Of a stretch of 64,000 nucleotides of DNA, positions 20,855-31,220 are shown piece by piece (positions within the stretch are counted from its first letter, which is position 1; the number at the start of each line of letters is the position of its first letter). Source of the stretch: Orientallactaga sibirica. Taxonomy: Eukaryota > Chordata > Mammalia > Rodentia > Dipodidae. The translations under genes and the position numbers were made by a program. Under the pieces are notes generated by a model, which had not been told where the DNA came from, made no database searches, and saw only the letters and a list, made by a program, of their open reading frames with translations. Location of the stretch: assembly GCA_036365145.1 (NCBI GenBank), contig JAEOAD010002232.1, forward strand, positions 3,665,001-3,729,000, written 5' to 3'.

Positions 20855-21090
20855 GGGCTGGAGAGATGGCTTAGCAGTTAAGGAGCCTGCCTCTTAAGCC
20901 TAAGAATGCCAGTTCCAATCTCCAGGTCCCACGTTTAGCCAGATGCAAAGTGACACAAGGGTGCAATGCCGCACTTGACCATAAGGGGGCGCACGCATCT
21001 GGAGTTCATTTGCAGTGGCTGAGAGGCTGTTGGCGCGCCCATCTCTGTCTCCCTCTCTCTCTGTCTCTGTCTCCAAAAAAAAAAAAAAAT
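20855..21090 (+). mobile_element. tRNA-SINE, long GGGGGCGC-type subfamily, with target-site duplication
   Basis: Same extra block as the copy at 20071 (ACACAAGGGTGCAATGCCGC, CATAAGGGGGCGCACG). The flanks AAAATAAACATTCAG (about 20840-20854) and AAAATAAACTTTCAG (about 21094-21108) form the duplication with one mismatch. Confidence 0.95.
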
Positions 21091-21235
21091 TAAAAAATAA
21101 ACTTTCAGCTATATGATAATGAGGTGAGCACTGAAGTAGAATTTAAAATGTCTTCATTCAGCTAATGCTAACTGAAATGTCCACATATCTTCTTGAAAGC
21201 TCAGATTAACTACTTAGCATAAGAGCATTAGTTTT

Positions 21236-21448
21236 TAAATATATATATATATTTAAGAAAGAAAGAAAAAAACAAAGAGGGAGAGAGGCAGGGGTATGGG
21301 CATGCCAGGGCCTCCTGCCACAGCAAACAAATTCCAGACACATGTGCCACTTTGTGCATATGGCTTTATATGGATGCTAGATAATTGACCCAGGTCATCA
21401 GGCTTTACAAGAAAGCCCCTTTAAACACTGAGCCATCTCTCCAATACG
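21236..21448 (-). mobile_element. tRNA-SINE, diverged
   Basis: Reverse-strand copy with AT dinucleotide-rich tail, GAAAGAAAG run, body (GCCAGGGCCTCCTGCCACAG) and head ending GAGCCATCTCTCCAATA. It belongs with the similar 'CTCCTGCCACAG / TTTATATGGAT' copies at 31095 and 54535. Confidence 0.9.
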
Positions 21449-22917
21449 TGATCATAGGTTTTAAACATAAAAGAGAGACACTGTCTCTGGAGTCAGCCAG
21501 GAGAGCTGGTGCCTCCCATCCAACATGGTGCCTGTGCAGAAGACCAGTGATGGTTGAGGCTGCATGCCAAAATGATCAGATCAGAGAGCTGATTTGGCCT
21601 GGTGTACAATAAAGGAGTCCATCACCATTACCACGGTCCCGAGAGATGTAGGCATGGCCTACATAGCAGTTGGAAAGGAAGCCAAGGGGCTTCCCAGGTG
21701 GGACAAGGAGAAAGTCAAGAGCATTGATTCTGCAACTGCAAGCCACGGGGAATCAAAGTTACATAATGCAGAAGCTAGGAGGGCACAGTCAGTACCCAGA
21801 ATTCACAGCACAGGAGCTACCCCTCCCTCATGGCAGAAGGTTGAGATCATCCCAGAAAGAGGTCAGACAGAGCTAAAGTGACTAGAGGAGAAGCAGTAGT
21901 TACCGTAAGTTGGTGAGGTTTGTTTCCCACCTCTGGAGGGAATGAGAAGAGTTCTGTTAACACAGAAGCAGAACGTTGCAGCTTCACACCTTACTCACAA
22001 CCACGATGGAGAAATGACACGTACCTTGTGCAGAAGTGGTGAGTTTGCAGTTCTTCACTTTTACATAGAGCCAACGTATATAACTGTTAAATACTTCATT
22101 CATAAAAGAAACCACTACTGGATTTCAGTGGGTGACAGGAGGGTATCCACTTTATAAAATGATCCTTCATTTCATAAAACATGTTTACCTCTATGGTCTT
22201 TTAATTGACCAAACATCTTAAAAGTGGCCGAAGCAGTATTGAATTCTACAAGCCTCGCTTTTCCAGGCAGTCATCCAGTACAATGCTGAAGAAGTCTGCA
22301 CTCATTTGCCTTAATCCAAATTTGGCTTGATTGGACGTATGCCAGACCATGAAAAGAGGAGGAAGGGTTAATACAGGTGGGAAGATGGACCTGCCTGGAA
22401 GTTATGTTGACACCCAACATAGTCAAGTAACTTGAGCTATAGCATCTGCTATACCAGGGAGACCCTCTCCCTGGGGCTTCTGGGAAGGAAGAATCACACT
22501 CACATGGCCCTGTAGGTTTTTCGAACACTAGGCCTAGGCTTGGCCTACAGACTGCCCTGCTTGTGTCCTTGGAGATAAGAATATAGCTATGTAAAGGACG
22601 TGAGTATGGCTACATGTTAACTGGTATCTAATAAAGTACATGCCTCTATGTTCTGTATACCTGCAACCCATGAGTAAGGAAACAAACGAATGTCCCTCAC
22701 TTCGAGTCTGGAAAGGCAGATCTCCCTAAATGAAGCAAGATAAGGTCTAAACAAGACACCACAAAGTCTACTGAACATGGGCCCAAGGGAGACAGGGAAC
22801 TAAAGATTGCAATCGTGGTTCCCATAATAGGCTAAAGAGAACAAAAGAAAAAAAGGGGGGCAGGTTGATTACAGGAGGAATGTAGAACAATATTGGGGGG
22901 GGAAGCCCAATGACTTG
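21449..22917. other. Unassigned sequence, about 1.5 kb
   Basis: No family is recognised. A plus frame of 95 codons (21594-21881) is charged and has no known domain. The long, repeat-free, moderately GC stretch could be an old retroelement interior; I cannot assign it. Confidence 0.35.
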
Positions 22918-23125
22918 GACTGGAGATATGGCTTAGTGGTTAAGGCACATGCCTGTGAAGCCTCAGGACCCCAGTTCAATTCTCCAGATCCCACGTAATC
23001 CAGATGCACATGATAGCGCATGCGTCTGGAGTTCATTTACAGTGGCTAGAGGCCCTGGCGTGTCCATTCTCACTCTCTCTCCCTTTCTCTGTCTCAAATA
23101 AATAAATAAATAAATATTTTTTTAA
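22918..23125 (+). mobile_element. tRNA-SINE
   Basis: Head GGACTGGAGATATGGCTTAG, B-box-like AGTTCAATTCTCC, body CCAGATGCACATGATAGCGC, tail AATAAATAAATAAATAAAT. Confidence 0.94.
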
Positions 23126-23182
23126 AAAGCCCAATAACTTTTTAGGTAATATTACAGGATGTGGTGTTTTAAAGTTTGAATA

Positions 23183-23500
23183 TTGTAGCAGTCACCTTGT
23201 CATTGCTGGAACAAACAACAGCCAACCAGAAGCAACTTATGGCAGGGAAGGGTTTATTTTGGCCTCCCATTCTGGGAAGGTTTTGTCTTCTCCTTGCTCA
23301 TCCAGCCATGATGCTGAGTATCTCCACAGTGCAGCCACAAGCAGAAAACCCCCAAGATTCTTTTAAAACAACAACAACAACAACAACAACAATAATAATA
23401 ATAATAATAATAATAATAAGCTCACGCCAAGTTTTCACCATTCAGCCAAACTCTTCCACTTCTTTAAACAAACTGGACTCCCATGTTTAGGTTTGATGTA
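23183..23500 (-). mobile_element. MT/ORR1-like MaLR LTR, antisense, with internal (CAA)(ATA) expansion
   Basis: Antisense LTR 3' end: GTAGCAGTCACCTTGTCATT, GCTGGAACAAACAACAGCC, AAGGGTTTATTTTGGCCTCC. The U3 end lies near GACTCCCATGTTTAGG. A CAA/ATA run at 23370-23420 interrupts it. Confidence 0.65.
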
Positions 23501-24020
23501 TAACTTATACCTTGCACTTTCCAAAAAAAAATTGAAGAAAAGAAAATTCAAGAATAAAATAAAAACATTAGAACAATTTCAGGAACCATAGGAAGATTAG
23601 GGAAATAAGGAAAGGCAAACCAAATTTGGGCTTTACCATGGAACTGTCAAAGTTGGTGCTTACCATTTAACTGTGAGCTTTCTGCAAAGAAAAAAGAGAG
23701 AGGAGAAAGTCCTTGTGTTGAATTGCTAATAAAAGTATACATATCAGCTATTTAGAATCAACTCAGTCTTCCTAAATGCCCAGAAAATGTGACAGGAGTT
23801 TGAAAGTACTGTGGAGGGTTTATCAGAAACTGGCTTCACCTGCCTCAGTCTGTAATATATACTGAAGTAATTAACATATTTACCAGGCACTTTTGATTAT
23901 ATGTATACTTTGCATAATGCTGTAGGGCAGAAGGACACACAGACATATTCCTTGCCCACTGCAAGATTTCGACAAGTTAGTTATAGCTGATCACTTCCAG
24001 TTTAGCCAATATAAAAAGGA
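23501..24020. other. Unassigned AT-rich sequence
   Basis: No repeat or exon is recognised; poly-A-like run at about 23521-23531. Confidence 0.4.
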
Positions 24021-24029
24021 AGCTCCAAA

Positions 24030-24195
24030 GGCCTGACATGATGGCGCAAGCCTTTAATCCCAGCACTAGGGAGGCAGAGGTAGGAGGATCACCGTGAGTT
24101 CGAGGCCAGCCTGAGACTACATAGTGAATTCTAGGTCAGCCTGGGCTAGAGGGGGACCCTACCCCAGAAAAAAAAAAAAAAGAAGAAGAAGAAAG
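24030..24195 (+). mobile_element. B1 SINE
   Basis: Sense B1: GCCTGACATGATGGCGCAAG, CTTTAATCCCAGCACTAGGG, GAGGCAGAGGTAGGAGGATC, then an A-rich tail. Confidence 0.96.
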
Positions 24196-24321
24196 AAAGC
24201 TCCAAATACGTACACATTTGCTTTGGCATTGCATGTCCCTCGGTGATAGAGCTAGGTTTGGCATCCCTAGAGCCTGGGAATTTTGTGAGCATGTATGTGT
24301 ATGCTTAAAAATATCCAATGC

Positions 24322-24512
24322 AGGCTGGAGAGATTGCTCAGTGGTTAAAGTGCTTGCCTGCAAAGCCTAATGACTTGGGTTCGATCCCTCAGTACCCACG
24401 GAAAGCCAGATGCACAGTGGCACATGCATCTGGAGTTCATTTGCAGCAGCTGGAGGCCTGCCGTGCCCATTCTCTTGGTCTCTTTCTTTCTGTTTGCAAA
24501 TACATACATACA
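24322..24512 (+). mobile_element. tRNA-SINE
   Basis: Head AGGCTGGAGAGATTGCTCAG, B box GGTTCGATCCC, body CCAGATGCACAGTGGC, tail CAAATACATACATACATAC. Confidence 0.94.
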
Positions 24513-24656
24513 TACAGCTATCTGATGCATTCCATTGGGTAAATTAAAACCTATGCAGCACCCTTTCAGGAAACCACAAATATAATAGGTGTCCATTTTA
24601 GGATCATGCTTCAGGGTAGTGACTTGGGCAACACACTGAGTTTTAAAAAAAATAAT

Positions 24657-24845
24657 CGGACTGGAGAGATGGCTTAGTGGTTAACGCACCTGCCTGCTAA
24701 GCCTAAGAACGCCGGTTCGAAACTCCAGGTCCCACATTTAGCCAGACATAAAGTGATGCAAGGGCGCAATGCCGAACTTGCCCACAAGGGGGCGCATGCA
24801 TCTGGAGTTTGTTCACAGTAGCTGAAAGGCTGCTGGCATGCCCAT

Positions 24846-24878
<33 letters not shown>

Positions 24879-24950
24879 TTCTCCCTTTCCCTCTCTGTCT
24901 CTGTCTCTCTCTATCTCTCTCTGTCTCTCTCAAATAATAAATTTTTTAAA
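24657..24950 (+). mobile_element. tRNA-SINE, long GGGGGCGC-type subfamily
   Basis: Carries CCTGCCTGCTAAGCCTAAGA, the extra block (GCAAGGGCGCAATGCCGAAC, CACAAGGGGGCGCATG) and a CT-rich run of about 85 bases before AATAATAAATTTTT. Confidence 0.95.
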
Positions 24951-25420
24951 AATAATAATTTAGCTTGGTAGAGGATCCTGGCCTAGGGCCAAGAATAGAT
25001 CATCCCCACTACCCAAGTGCTGGAAAGGAAGTCCTCATTTTCCACTGAGGTCTGAGTCAAAGTCTATAGGAACCTTCCTATGTGGAGTGGTCCCAAGTAT
25101 CAGCTCAGGAAAGCTGGAAGTTTTTGAGAAATGAAGACTCCCAGGCCCATTTCAGACCTCCTGCCTGAGTCCATGTGAGTCAAAACTGCAAGGAAGTACT
25201 GTGCATGCGGGAAAATGCCGGGAAGTTGATGGGCGCTCACTCTGCAGCACTCTCATCTGACCTTGCCTCTCCTTTGCCTCCACGCTGTTCCCCAGTACTC
25301 TCATCTGGGAAGGACTGTTCCCTCCCACATACTCTGCTCTCCCCACTGTTAAACCATCACATTGCTGGCCTGACTCCTGTCTATACATTGTCTCACTTAT
25401 TTAGTGTCAGCTTTTGCAGA
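24951..25420. other. Unassigned sequence
   Basis: No repeat or exon is recognised; overlapping frames of about 80 codons on opposite strands look like chance. Confidence 0.4.
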
Positions 25421-25421
25421 G

Positions 25422-25497
25422 TGAGGAATTGAACATGGAGCCTCACAAATGCTAGGCAAACTCTCCACCTCTGAACCCCACATCTGGCTCTTGTCTT
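25422..25497 (-). mobile_element. ID-like tRNA SINE fragment
   Basis: Antisense ID phrases: GAGGAATTGAACATGGAGCC, TCACAAATGCTAGGCAAAC and CTCCACCTCTGAACCCCACA match the usual 'GATTGAACCCAGGGCCT ... GCTAGGCAAGC ... CCACTGAGC' order. Confidence 0.7.
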
Positions 25498-25562
25498 ATT
25501 TATTTCTGACAAACTTGGAAAATTTCATGATCTACCCCATTACAGGAAGTAAAGATTGATTG

Positions 25563-25765
25563 GAGGGTTGGAGAGATGTCTTAGCAGTTAAGGCACTTGT
25601 CTGCAAAGCCAAAAGACCTTGGTTCAATTCCCCAGGACCCACGTAAGCCAGATGTACAAGGTGGCACATGCGTCTGGAGGGCCTGGCATGCCCATTCTCT
25701 CTCCTATCTCTCTCCCTTTCTCTGTCTCTAATAAGTAAATAAATAAAAATAAATTATTAAAAAAA
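25563..25765 (+). mobile_element. tRNA-SINE with shortened body
   Basis: Head GGTTGGAGAGATGTCTTAG and B-box-like GGTTCAATTCCCC, but the segment between GTCTGGAG and GGCCTGGC is missing the usual TTCGTTTGCAGTGGCTG. The tail is AATAAGTAAATAAATAAAA. Confidence 0.92.
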
Positions 25766-26134
25766 GATTTTAAAAATAGGTTGATTGGTCTAAGGTGACA
25801 CAACCAGGAAGGAGGGGATGGGGCCTGTCCTCCACTGGCGGGAGTGTCTCTCACATCCTGTGCCTCCACTTCTTCTGCTCATCCTTATCTATCTCAGTAG
25901 GGTAACTTCGAGCAGCAGTGAGGCTACCATGCCTGAGAACTTCACCATGCCAGCTTCTCATGGCCATGTTACATTCCAGTGAGTCAAGGCAGAGGACCTA
26001 GAGATCAAAAAGAGAGCCAAGAAAAATCGATTCTTCAAACCTTTCTTATGTCAAAAACATTTAACATAAACTTTTGGGATAAATCCCATATATAGTAATT
26101 GCTTTGTAATAATTAATCAAAAAAATTCCACTTA

Positions 26135-26290
26135 AGACCCAGGTGTGGTGGTGCACACCTTTAATCCCAGCACTCAAGAGGCAGAGGTAGGAGGATCACC
26201 GTGAGTTCGAGGCCACCCTGAGACTACATAGTGAATTCCAGGTCAGCCAGAGCTAGAGTAAGACCCTACCTCGAAAAACCAAAAAATAAA
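26135..26290 (+). mobile_element. B1 SINE
   Basis: Sense B1 from CCAGGTGTGGTGGTGCACAC to GAGTAAGACCCTACCTCG, then an A-rich tail. Confidence 0.96.
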
Positions 26291-26297
26291 AAATCCC

Positions 26298-26530
26298 CAG
26301 GCTGGAGAGATGGCTTAATGGATAAGCACTTGCTAGTGAAGCCTAAGGACCCCAGTTCGAAGCTCGATTCCCTAGGACTGACGTAAGCCAGATGCACAAG
26401 GTGGCACATACATCTGGAGTTCGTTTGCAGTGGCTGGAGGCCCTGGTGTACCCATTCTCTCTCTGCGTCTTTCTCTTTCTGCCTGTCACTCTCAAATAAG
26501 TAAACAAAAGTAAACAATAATTTAAAACAA
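26298..26530 (+). mobile_element. tRNA-SINE
   Basis: Inserted at the B1 tail: head AGGCTGGAGAGATGGCTTAA, a partly doubled B-box area (CAGTTCGAAGCTCGATTCCC), body CCAGATGCACAAGGTGGC, tail CAAATAAGTAAAC. Confidence 0.94.
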
Positions 26531-27109
26531 AATTCCACAGGGGAATTTCACTCAAGGGAAAGAAGATGGCTACTGACAAACACACACTTAGCCTTGGGTT
26601 TTTTTGGAAATTAAGGCAAGATGCCATTTTCCATTACAAGTGAGCCACTTTTGAAAATAATTTTTTGGTTTTTTTTTTTTTTTTCTTTACACTGCTAGGG
26701 AAGCATCTCCTGAAGCCGACAGTACTGTTTAGGAAGGGGTGAGGAAGCATCATGATGTACAACTGGTAAAAAGAGCTGTGAGGGAAAGATGCCCCAAAAT
26801 GAGATTTGACGTGGAGAGGCGTAAGCGTGAACACAAGGAGGAAAAAAAAAATAATCATAGAGATAGAGATGGATTCAAGAAGGGGGAGTGCCAAAGCAGG
26901 GACCCCCTGAGAGAGATGCAGCCTTGAGCACAGCACAAATTAGATGAGTTTGCAATAGGGAGTGACAGAGAAATAAATAAGAAAGGGTAGATGATTTAGG
27001 TGTGCATATGCAGGGGCCGTGACACAAAGCCAAGAGGAAATAGTCTCCGAGGGGAAGATGGAGCCTGGGATATTACAGGCCGGCCAGCAGTGGGCATCTC
27101 ATTATCGAA
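26531..27109. other. Unassigned sequence
   Basis: Contains a poly-T run at about 26666-26684. A plus frame at 26739-26927 is very basic and lacks a domain. No gene is recognised. Confidence 0.4.
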
Positions 27110-27390
27110 TAGAGGTAGGCAAGGTGGAGCAAGTTCAGGGAAGGGCAGCAGGCATGATTAGGTAGCAGGAGAGATTAATTTATGAGGAAAGATTAAAAGC
27201 TAACATGGAGAGTGAGCTAAGGGAAGGCTGGCTCCCTGGGTGTGGAGAGAATGTGGTAGGCATCAGGGAGGCAGGAAGGCAGTTGACAAAGGGAATATCC
27301 ACTTAAGAAGATGTGAAGAGTAAAACTAAAACAAATAATACAGCTACCATTAATGGCTGCCCTATAAAACTTGGAAGCTAAAAGATCATT
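27110..27390 (+). mobile_element. Ancient L3/CR1 LINE fragment (tentative)
   Basis: Phrases AGTTCAGGGAAGGGCAGCAG, GCATGATTAGG, TTATGAGGAAAGATTAAAAG and a late AATACAGCTACCATTAATGG, GGCTGCC follow the order of the 3' region of mammalian L3/CR1 elements. Strongly worn; assigned from memory of the family. Confidence 0.5.
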
Positions 27391-27395
27391 CATTT

Positions 27396-27492
27396 GCAGT
27401 CCTGGCTTTATGTGGGTATTATGAAATTGAACCTAGGGCATCAGGCTTTGCAAGCAAGCACCCTTAGCCACCGAGCCATCTCCCCAGTCTCC
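27396..27492 (-). mobile_element. tRNA-SINE head fragment
   Basis: Antisense: TGGCTTTATGTGGGTATTAT, AAATTGAACCTAGGGCATC, GCAAGCACCCTTAGCC, GAGCCATCTCCCCAGTC. The GA and tail parts are missing. It abuts the MaLR LTR end. Confidence 0.75.
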
Positions 27493-27570
27493 ATAATAAC
27501 CTTACTTCTTTAAGTTGCTTTTTGTCCGCATTTAGACACAGTGATGAGACAAGTAACTCATACACAAAGT

Positions 27571-27588
27571 TGGTACCAAGAAATGAGG
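27571..27588 (+). promoter_or_regulatory. tRNA-Leu primer-binding site of the old MaLR
   Basis: TGGTACCAAGAAATGAGG is complementary to the 3' end of tRNA-Leu apart from a few changes (expected form TGGTACCAGGAGTGGG). It lies five to seven bases after the 5' LTR end, where reverse transcription would have been primed. Confidence 0.85.
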
Positions 27589-27915
27589 TCACTACCACTG
27601 CTGTGATAAACTTGTCCATGTGGTTCGTATGCTTTTGGAACTGGTTTGTGGGAGGAATGTAGAAGAGTTTTGAGCTGTGGGTTATAGAAGCCTCTAAATA
27701 TAAAAAGCAGAAATTACTGGGTGATTTGGGTGAGAGTGTAGAAGACCAGAATGCAGGTCTTATATAGCCTGTAAAATCTGTGCTTATGAGGTTTCAGAAG
27801 AGAACATTGGAATTGAACTAGAGGCCATTCATGTTACATTCCAGCAAAAGATCTCACTCTATTCTGCTCATGTCCTGAAATTTTGAGGGAGGTTGAATTA
27901 CAAAGTAATAGACTA

Positions 27916-28078
27916 GGGGCTGGGGAAATGGTTCAGCAGTTAAAGGCTCTTGCTTGCAAAGCCTTCCAACCTGAGTTCAATTCCCCAGCCACCCACACAA
28001 AGGCCAATCAAACATTCATTTGCAGAGGTAAGAGGTGTGTGTGTACATACATAGCCACATGCAACTAAATAAGATTTG
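27916..28078 (+). mobile_element. B2/B4-like SINE fragment inside the old MaLR
   Basis: Head GGGCTGGGGAAATGGTTCAG, CTTGCTTGCAAAGCC, AGTTCAATTCCCCAGCC; the body departs from the common tRNA-SINE (GTGTGTGTACATACATAGCC) before an A-rich tail. An older relative of the main family. Confidence 0.7.
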
Positions 28079-28349
28079 AAAAAATAATAACTATAATTTT
28101 TTAAAAAAAGAAATGGACTAATTTTTTTGATGGAGGAAATTTCATGATAGTTTAGCATGCAGGGTGCAGTATGTTTGTTGCTGTCTGCATTTAGTGAGGT
28201 TTGCAATAAGAATTTACGTCAAAAAGTGAAGCAAAAAGATGTGAAAAATGTGCATGTGGTTTGTGAAGGAAGAAGTGTGAACAAGTTGAAAGCTGTGGAC
28301 AAGATATCAAGAATTGTTAAAGCTATTAGCACCATCAAAGAAAAATAAG

Positions 28350-28517
28350 TGAGGGCAGAGGAAATGCCATTGTGGTTAAGGCATTTGCCTGTGAAGCCTA
28401 AGGACCCTGGTTCAATTCCCCATGACCCATGTAAGACAGATTCACAAGGGGGCACACACATCTGGAGTTCATTTGCAGTGGCTGGAGGCCCTGGCATACC
28501 CATTCTCTTCTCTCTGC

Positions 28518-28557
<40 letters not shown>

Positions 28558-28582
28558 AAATAAATAAATGAAATATTTTTAA
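28350..28582 (+). mobile_element. tRNA-SINE inside the old MaLR, with target-site duplication
   Basis: Body ATTGTGGTTAAGGCATTTGC, GGTTCAATTCCCC, (CT)n, tail CAAATAAATAAATAAATG. AAAGAAAAATAAG occurs at 28337-28349 and 28583-28595. Confidence 0.95.
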
Positions 28583-28605
28583 AAAGAAAAATAAGGTGAA
28601 ATCCA

Positions 28606-28663
28606 AATGAAATTTCAGCACTTGGGAAGCTGAGACAGGAGGATTGCCATGAGTTCCACGCCA
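28606..28663 (+). mobile_element. B1 fragment
   Basis: Only the middle of a sense B1 is present: TTTCAGCACTTGGGAAGCTG, GACAGGAGGATTGCCATGAG. It lacks both ends. Confidence 0.7.
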
Positions 28664-29163
28664 TTGTACTGTTATCATCCATGGGGTGCTGGTTTTGCAG
28701 GCATGCAAAAATGCAAGAATGACGGGGTCACAGGGGCTTGCACTGAGGCCAGACCATGTGTGGCAGGTTGGATTCCCTGAATGGCTGTGTGTGAATCTAT
28801 GAAGGTTAAACCCAAGTTGCAAGGGAAACCTCAGGATGTTGGAGATGTACAGAAGGTGTGACATCCACCAAGCATCCGTTACTGTATGGGTGCTTGGACC
28901 AAGAGGGAGGCTATATGTGCTGCATGCAGCAGAGCTGAAGGGGTGGGGCTACCCACACCCATTGGAGCCCAGATGATGTCACCACAAACCCTGGATGCTG
29001 GGTTTGACGTTTACTGGGCTGGGTTTTGGTCTTGTTTTGGTCTGGTCTTATCTTGCTGTACCCCTGTTCCTCTCTTTTGCAATGGGAATTACTCTTTGCC
29101 TTTGTGTACTGAAGCATGTGATTTGTTTATTTTACAGGAGTTGACAGTTAAGATTACCTTGAT

Positions 29164-29565
29164 TGGATGGAGAGATGGCTCAGAAGTTTATTGTGCTCTC
29201 TATGCGAGTATAAGGGCCTGAGACTGCCTGAGTTTAAATCTCCAGGACCACATAAGTAGCTGAGCATGGCCATGCATGTTTGTAATCCCAGTGCTGTGGG
29301 GAAGCAGAGACTGGAGAGTCACTGGGTCTCATGAGCAGCAAGCTCTGGAATCAGTGAGAGACTCCATCTCAAAGAAAACCGGGCCAATGAGTGATGGAGG
29401 GGGACACCTGACATTTTCCTCTGACCTCTGCAGGTGAGCCCATGAGGTGCTGCATGTGAGTACAGCTGCCACAGCTGCCACATTAGCATACATCACACAC
29501 ATCACACACATATATCACATACATACCAAACTGCAGATACCTATGCATACACACAAAAAAAAAAA
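29164..29565 (+). mobile_element. B4-like composite SINE inside the old MaLR
   Basis: tRNA-like head (GATGGAGAGATGGCTCAG, TTTAAATCTCCAGGACCACA) joined to a 7SL-like part (GTTTGTAATCCCAGTGCTG, GTGAGAGACTCCATCTCAAA), then CACACA-rich sequence and poly-A. It interrupts MaLR text: AAGATTACCTTGATTG before, AAAGATTGCCTTGAGTTTC after, a probable AAGATTRCCTTGA duplication. Confidence 0.8.
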
Positions 29566-29901
29566 TGATAAAGATTGCCTTGAGTTTCAGAAAATATCTT
29601 GGATTACGGACTTTAGAACAGTGTTGGAATGACACAGTGTTGGAAAGTCTGAGGAGAATCTTAAGTTGGACTGAATGCATTTTGTATTATGAGATGGTCA
29701 TGAGCCTATGGGGACTAGGGGTGGACTATAATGATTCGGACATAAAGTAACCTCCACAAGCTCACGTGTTTGGACACTTTACCCAGCTGGGGATGCTATT
29801 TGGGGAGGTTGTGGAATATTTAGGAGATAGGGTCTAGACAGAAGAAGTAGATCACTGGGGAATGGACCTTAAGGCTTATAGTCCAACCTAGCTTCTGGCC
29901 C

Positions 29902-29904
<3 letters not shown>

Positions 29905-29958
<54 letters not shown>
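29905..29958. repeat. (TC)27 microsatellite in the old MaLR 3' LTR
   Basis: About 27 uninterrupted TC units between CTTCTGGCCCCAG and GGCTTCCTGG, both LTR text. The expansion grew from the short CT run that such LTRs carry. Confidence 0.97.
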
Positions 29959-29960
<2 letters not shown>

Positions 29961-30716
29961 CTTCCTGGTCCAGTAAGATGTAAACAAATCCCTAGACACC
30001 CCCACCACCATGCTTTCCCCAGCATGACGGACTGTCTCCCCTCAAACCAAGAGACAAAATACCGCCCCCTCACTCAAGCTGCTTCTTGTCAGGTATCACA
30101 GTGATAAGGAAAGTGATTAATACATCAACAGATCTCATAGCTGAGACTGCAGACAAGGTGTAGATGGGCCATACTTGGGGGCTATTACACGTGGAACATA
30201 CTGTAGGAGTGAAGTGTACCCACATTCCATCACAAGGAAGAAGAATTAAAATTGATCCTAACCACTGAAGAACCAAAAAAAGAAATTAACTAACTTACTA
30301 CATTTAGCTTCTGTAACCCTGCTTGCTCGCTTGACTCAGGTACAGCCATTTTTGTATGTTGAAACAAGGTGTAATTGCATTGTTGAAATAAGCCCCCTGG
30401 AAATTCCTCAGCTTATCAGTTCCCTTAATTTACTGTTGTAAACCAAGTTAAAGTTTCTTCTTCCTTACTTAGGAGACATCATTCAATAGCCAGACGACAG
30501 TACTGCCATTATAGAACAGACAGTCATTCTAAACACCTCTATGCTTGCTTGCTTGCCCAGCAGTAAATCCCCCCCTGCCTGGCTTCTGGGGAGTCTCCAC
30601 ACCTGCAGGACCTTCCAGAGATACTCAGCCGCGGGGGCCTCCGGTCCTTGCAACAGATAAGTTCTGCAAACCATCTACTGACCTGAGATGTAACCCCCAT
30701 CCCCCACTCCCTCCCC

Positions 30717-30724
30717 TATATAAA
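30717..30724 (+). promoter_or_regulatory. TATA box of the ERV1-like LTR
   Basis: TATATAAA preceded by C-rich sequence (CACTCCCTCCCC), about 90 bases before the LTR poly-A signal. Position fits a U3 promoter; present-day activity is unknown. Confidence 0.75.
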
Positions 30725-30810
30725 CTCCTTCCCCCTGAGTCCCAGGGCTCTCTTTCTCACTCCACTGCGCTGCGTCAGTTGTGTGAATTGAGCCCCGGCC
30801 TAGGCAGGAA

Positions 30811-30816
30811 AATAAA
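30811..30816 (+). terminator. Poly-A signal of the ERV1-like LTR
   Basis: AATAAA in the R/U5 area, about 90 bases after the TATA box, as usual in gammaretroviral LTRs. Confidence 0.75.
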
Positions 30817-31094
30817 CGAATCCTGATGTGAATTGCATTGGAAGTCTCGGCTTTCTTTGGCTCACTGGGCAACCCTGGGGGTCCCCAACACTCGTGTGGG
30901 GGACTTGGCACTTCAACCACATTCTTGTCCTCTGTCTACCCTCTCAAAATGTTATAAAGTCCAAATACCCACAGGCTCCCTGTGGGCAGAGACAGTCCCA
31001 TTTCCTCATAGACCCTCAAGACTAGCTTAAAGGAGGTTATTCAATAAAAGGGGACCAAGAAGCTTCAAAACAACTGGCAGTGTCCATGATGCTT

Positions 31095-31196
31095 TAAAAA
31101 AATATTTTTATTTACTTGAGAGAGAGAGAGAGAATATGGGCATGCCATGGCCTCCTGCTACTGCAAATGAACTCCAGATGAATAAACCACTTTGTG
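31095..31196 (-). mobile_element. tRNA-SINE, 3' part only
   Basis: Antisense tail (AAAATATTTTTATTTACTTG), GA run and the first part of the body (GCCATGGCCTCCTGCTACTG, AACCACTTTGTG). The tRNA-like head is missing; the copy stops at the CTG/GT repeats. Confidence 0.88.
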
Positions 31197-31203
31197 TTTG
31201 CTG

Positions 31204-31220
31204 CTACTGCTGCTGCTGCT

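Larger units (their letters stand above)
27493..30124 (+). mobile_element. Old MaLR/ERVL-type provirus, 5' LTR truncated, SINE-riddled
   Basis: A leftover 5' LTR end (TTAAGTTGCTTTTTGTCC, GATGAGACAAGTAACTCA; about 27495-27566) is followed a few bases on by TGGTACCAAGAAATGAGG at 27571. That matches the tRNA-Leu primer-binding site used by ERVL and MaLR elements. The interior then has the MaLR phrase TTTTGGAACTGGTTTGTGGG (about 27632). The 3' LTR runs from about 29722 to 30124 (GTGTTTGGACACTTTACCCA, GGGAGGTTGTGGAATATTTA-like text, CATGACGGACTGTCTCCCCT, a broken AGACAAAATA poly-A area, GTTAATACA-like end). The interior is cut by SINEs at 27916, 28350, 28606 and 29164. No open gag, pro or pol frame remains. 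It is dead and clearly older than the element at 31894. Confidence 0.85.
30266..30915 (+). mobile_element. Gammaretrovirus-like (ERV1) solo LTR
   Basis: Bounded by the perfect inverted ends TGAAG (30266) and CTTCA (30911-30915), with the same five bases ACCAC on both sides (30261-30265 and 30916-30920). The parts are in LTR order: a long U3, TATATAAA at 30717, the transcript start region, AATAAA at 30811, and a U5 with GTCTCGGCTTTCTTTGGCTC. No internal retroviral sequence is attached, so this is what is left after recombination between two LTRs. Layout and length (650 bases) fit ERV1/gammaretroviral LTRs. The named family could not be looked up. Confidence 0.87.
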
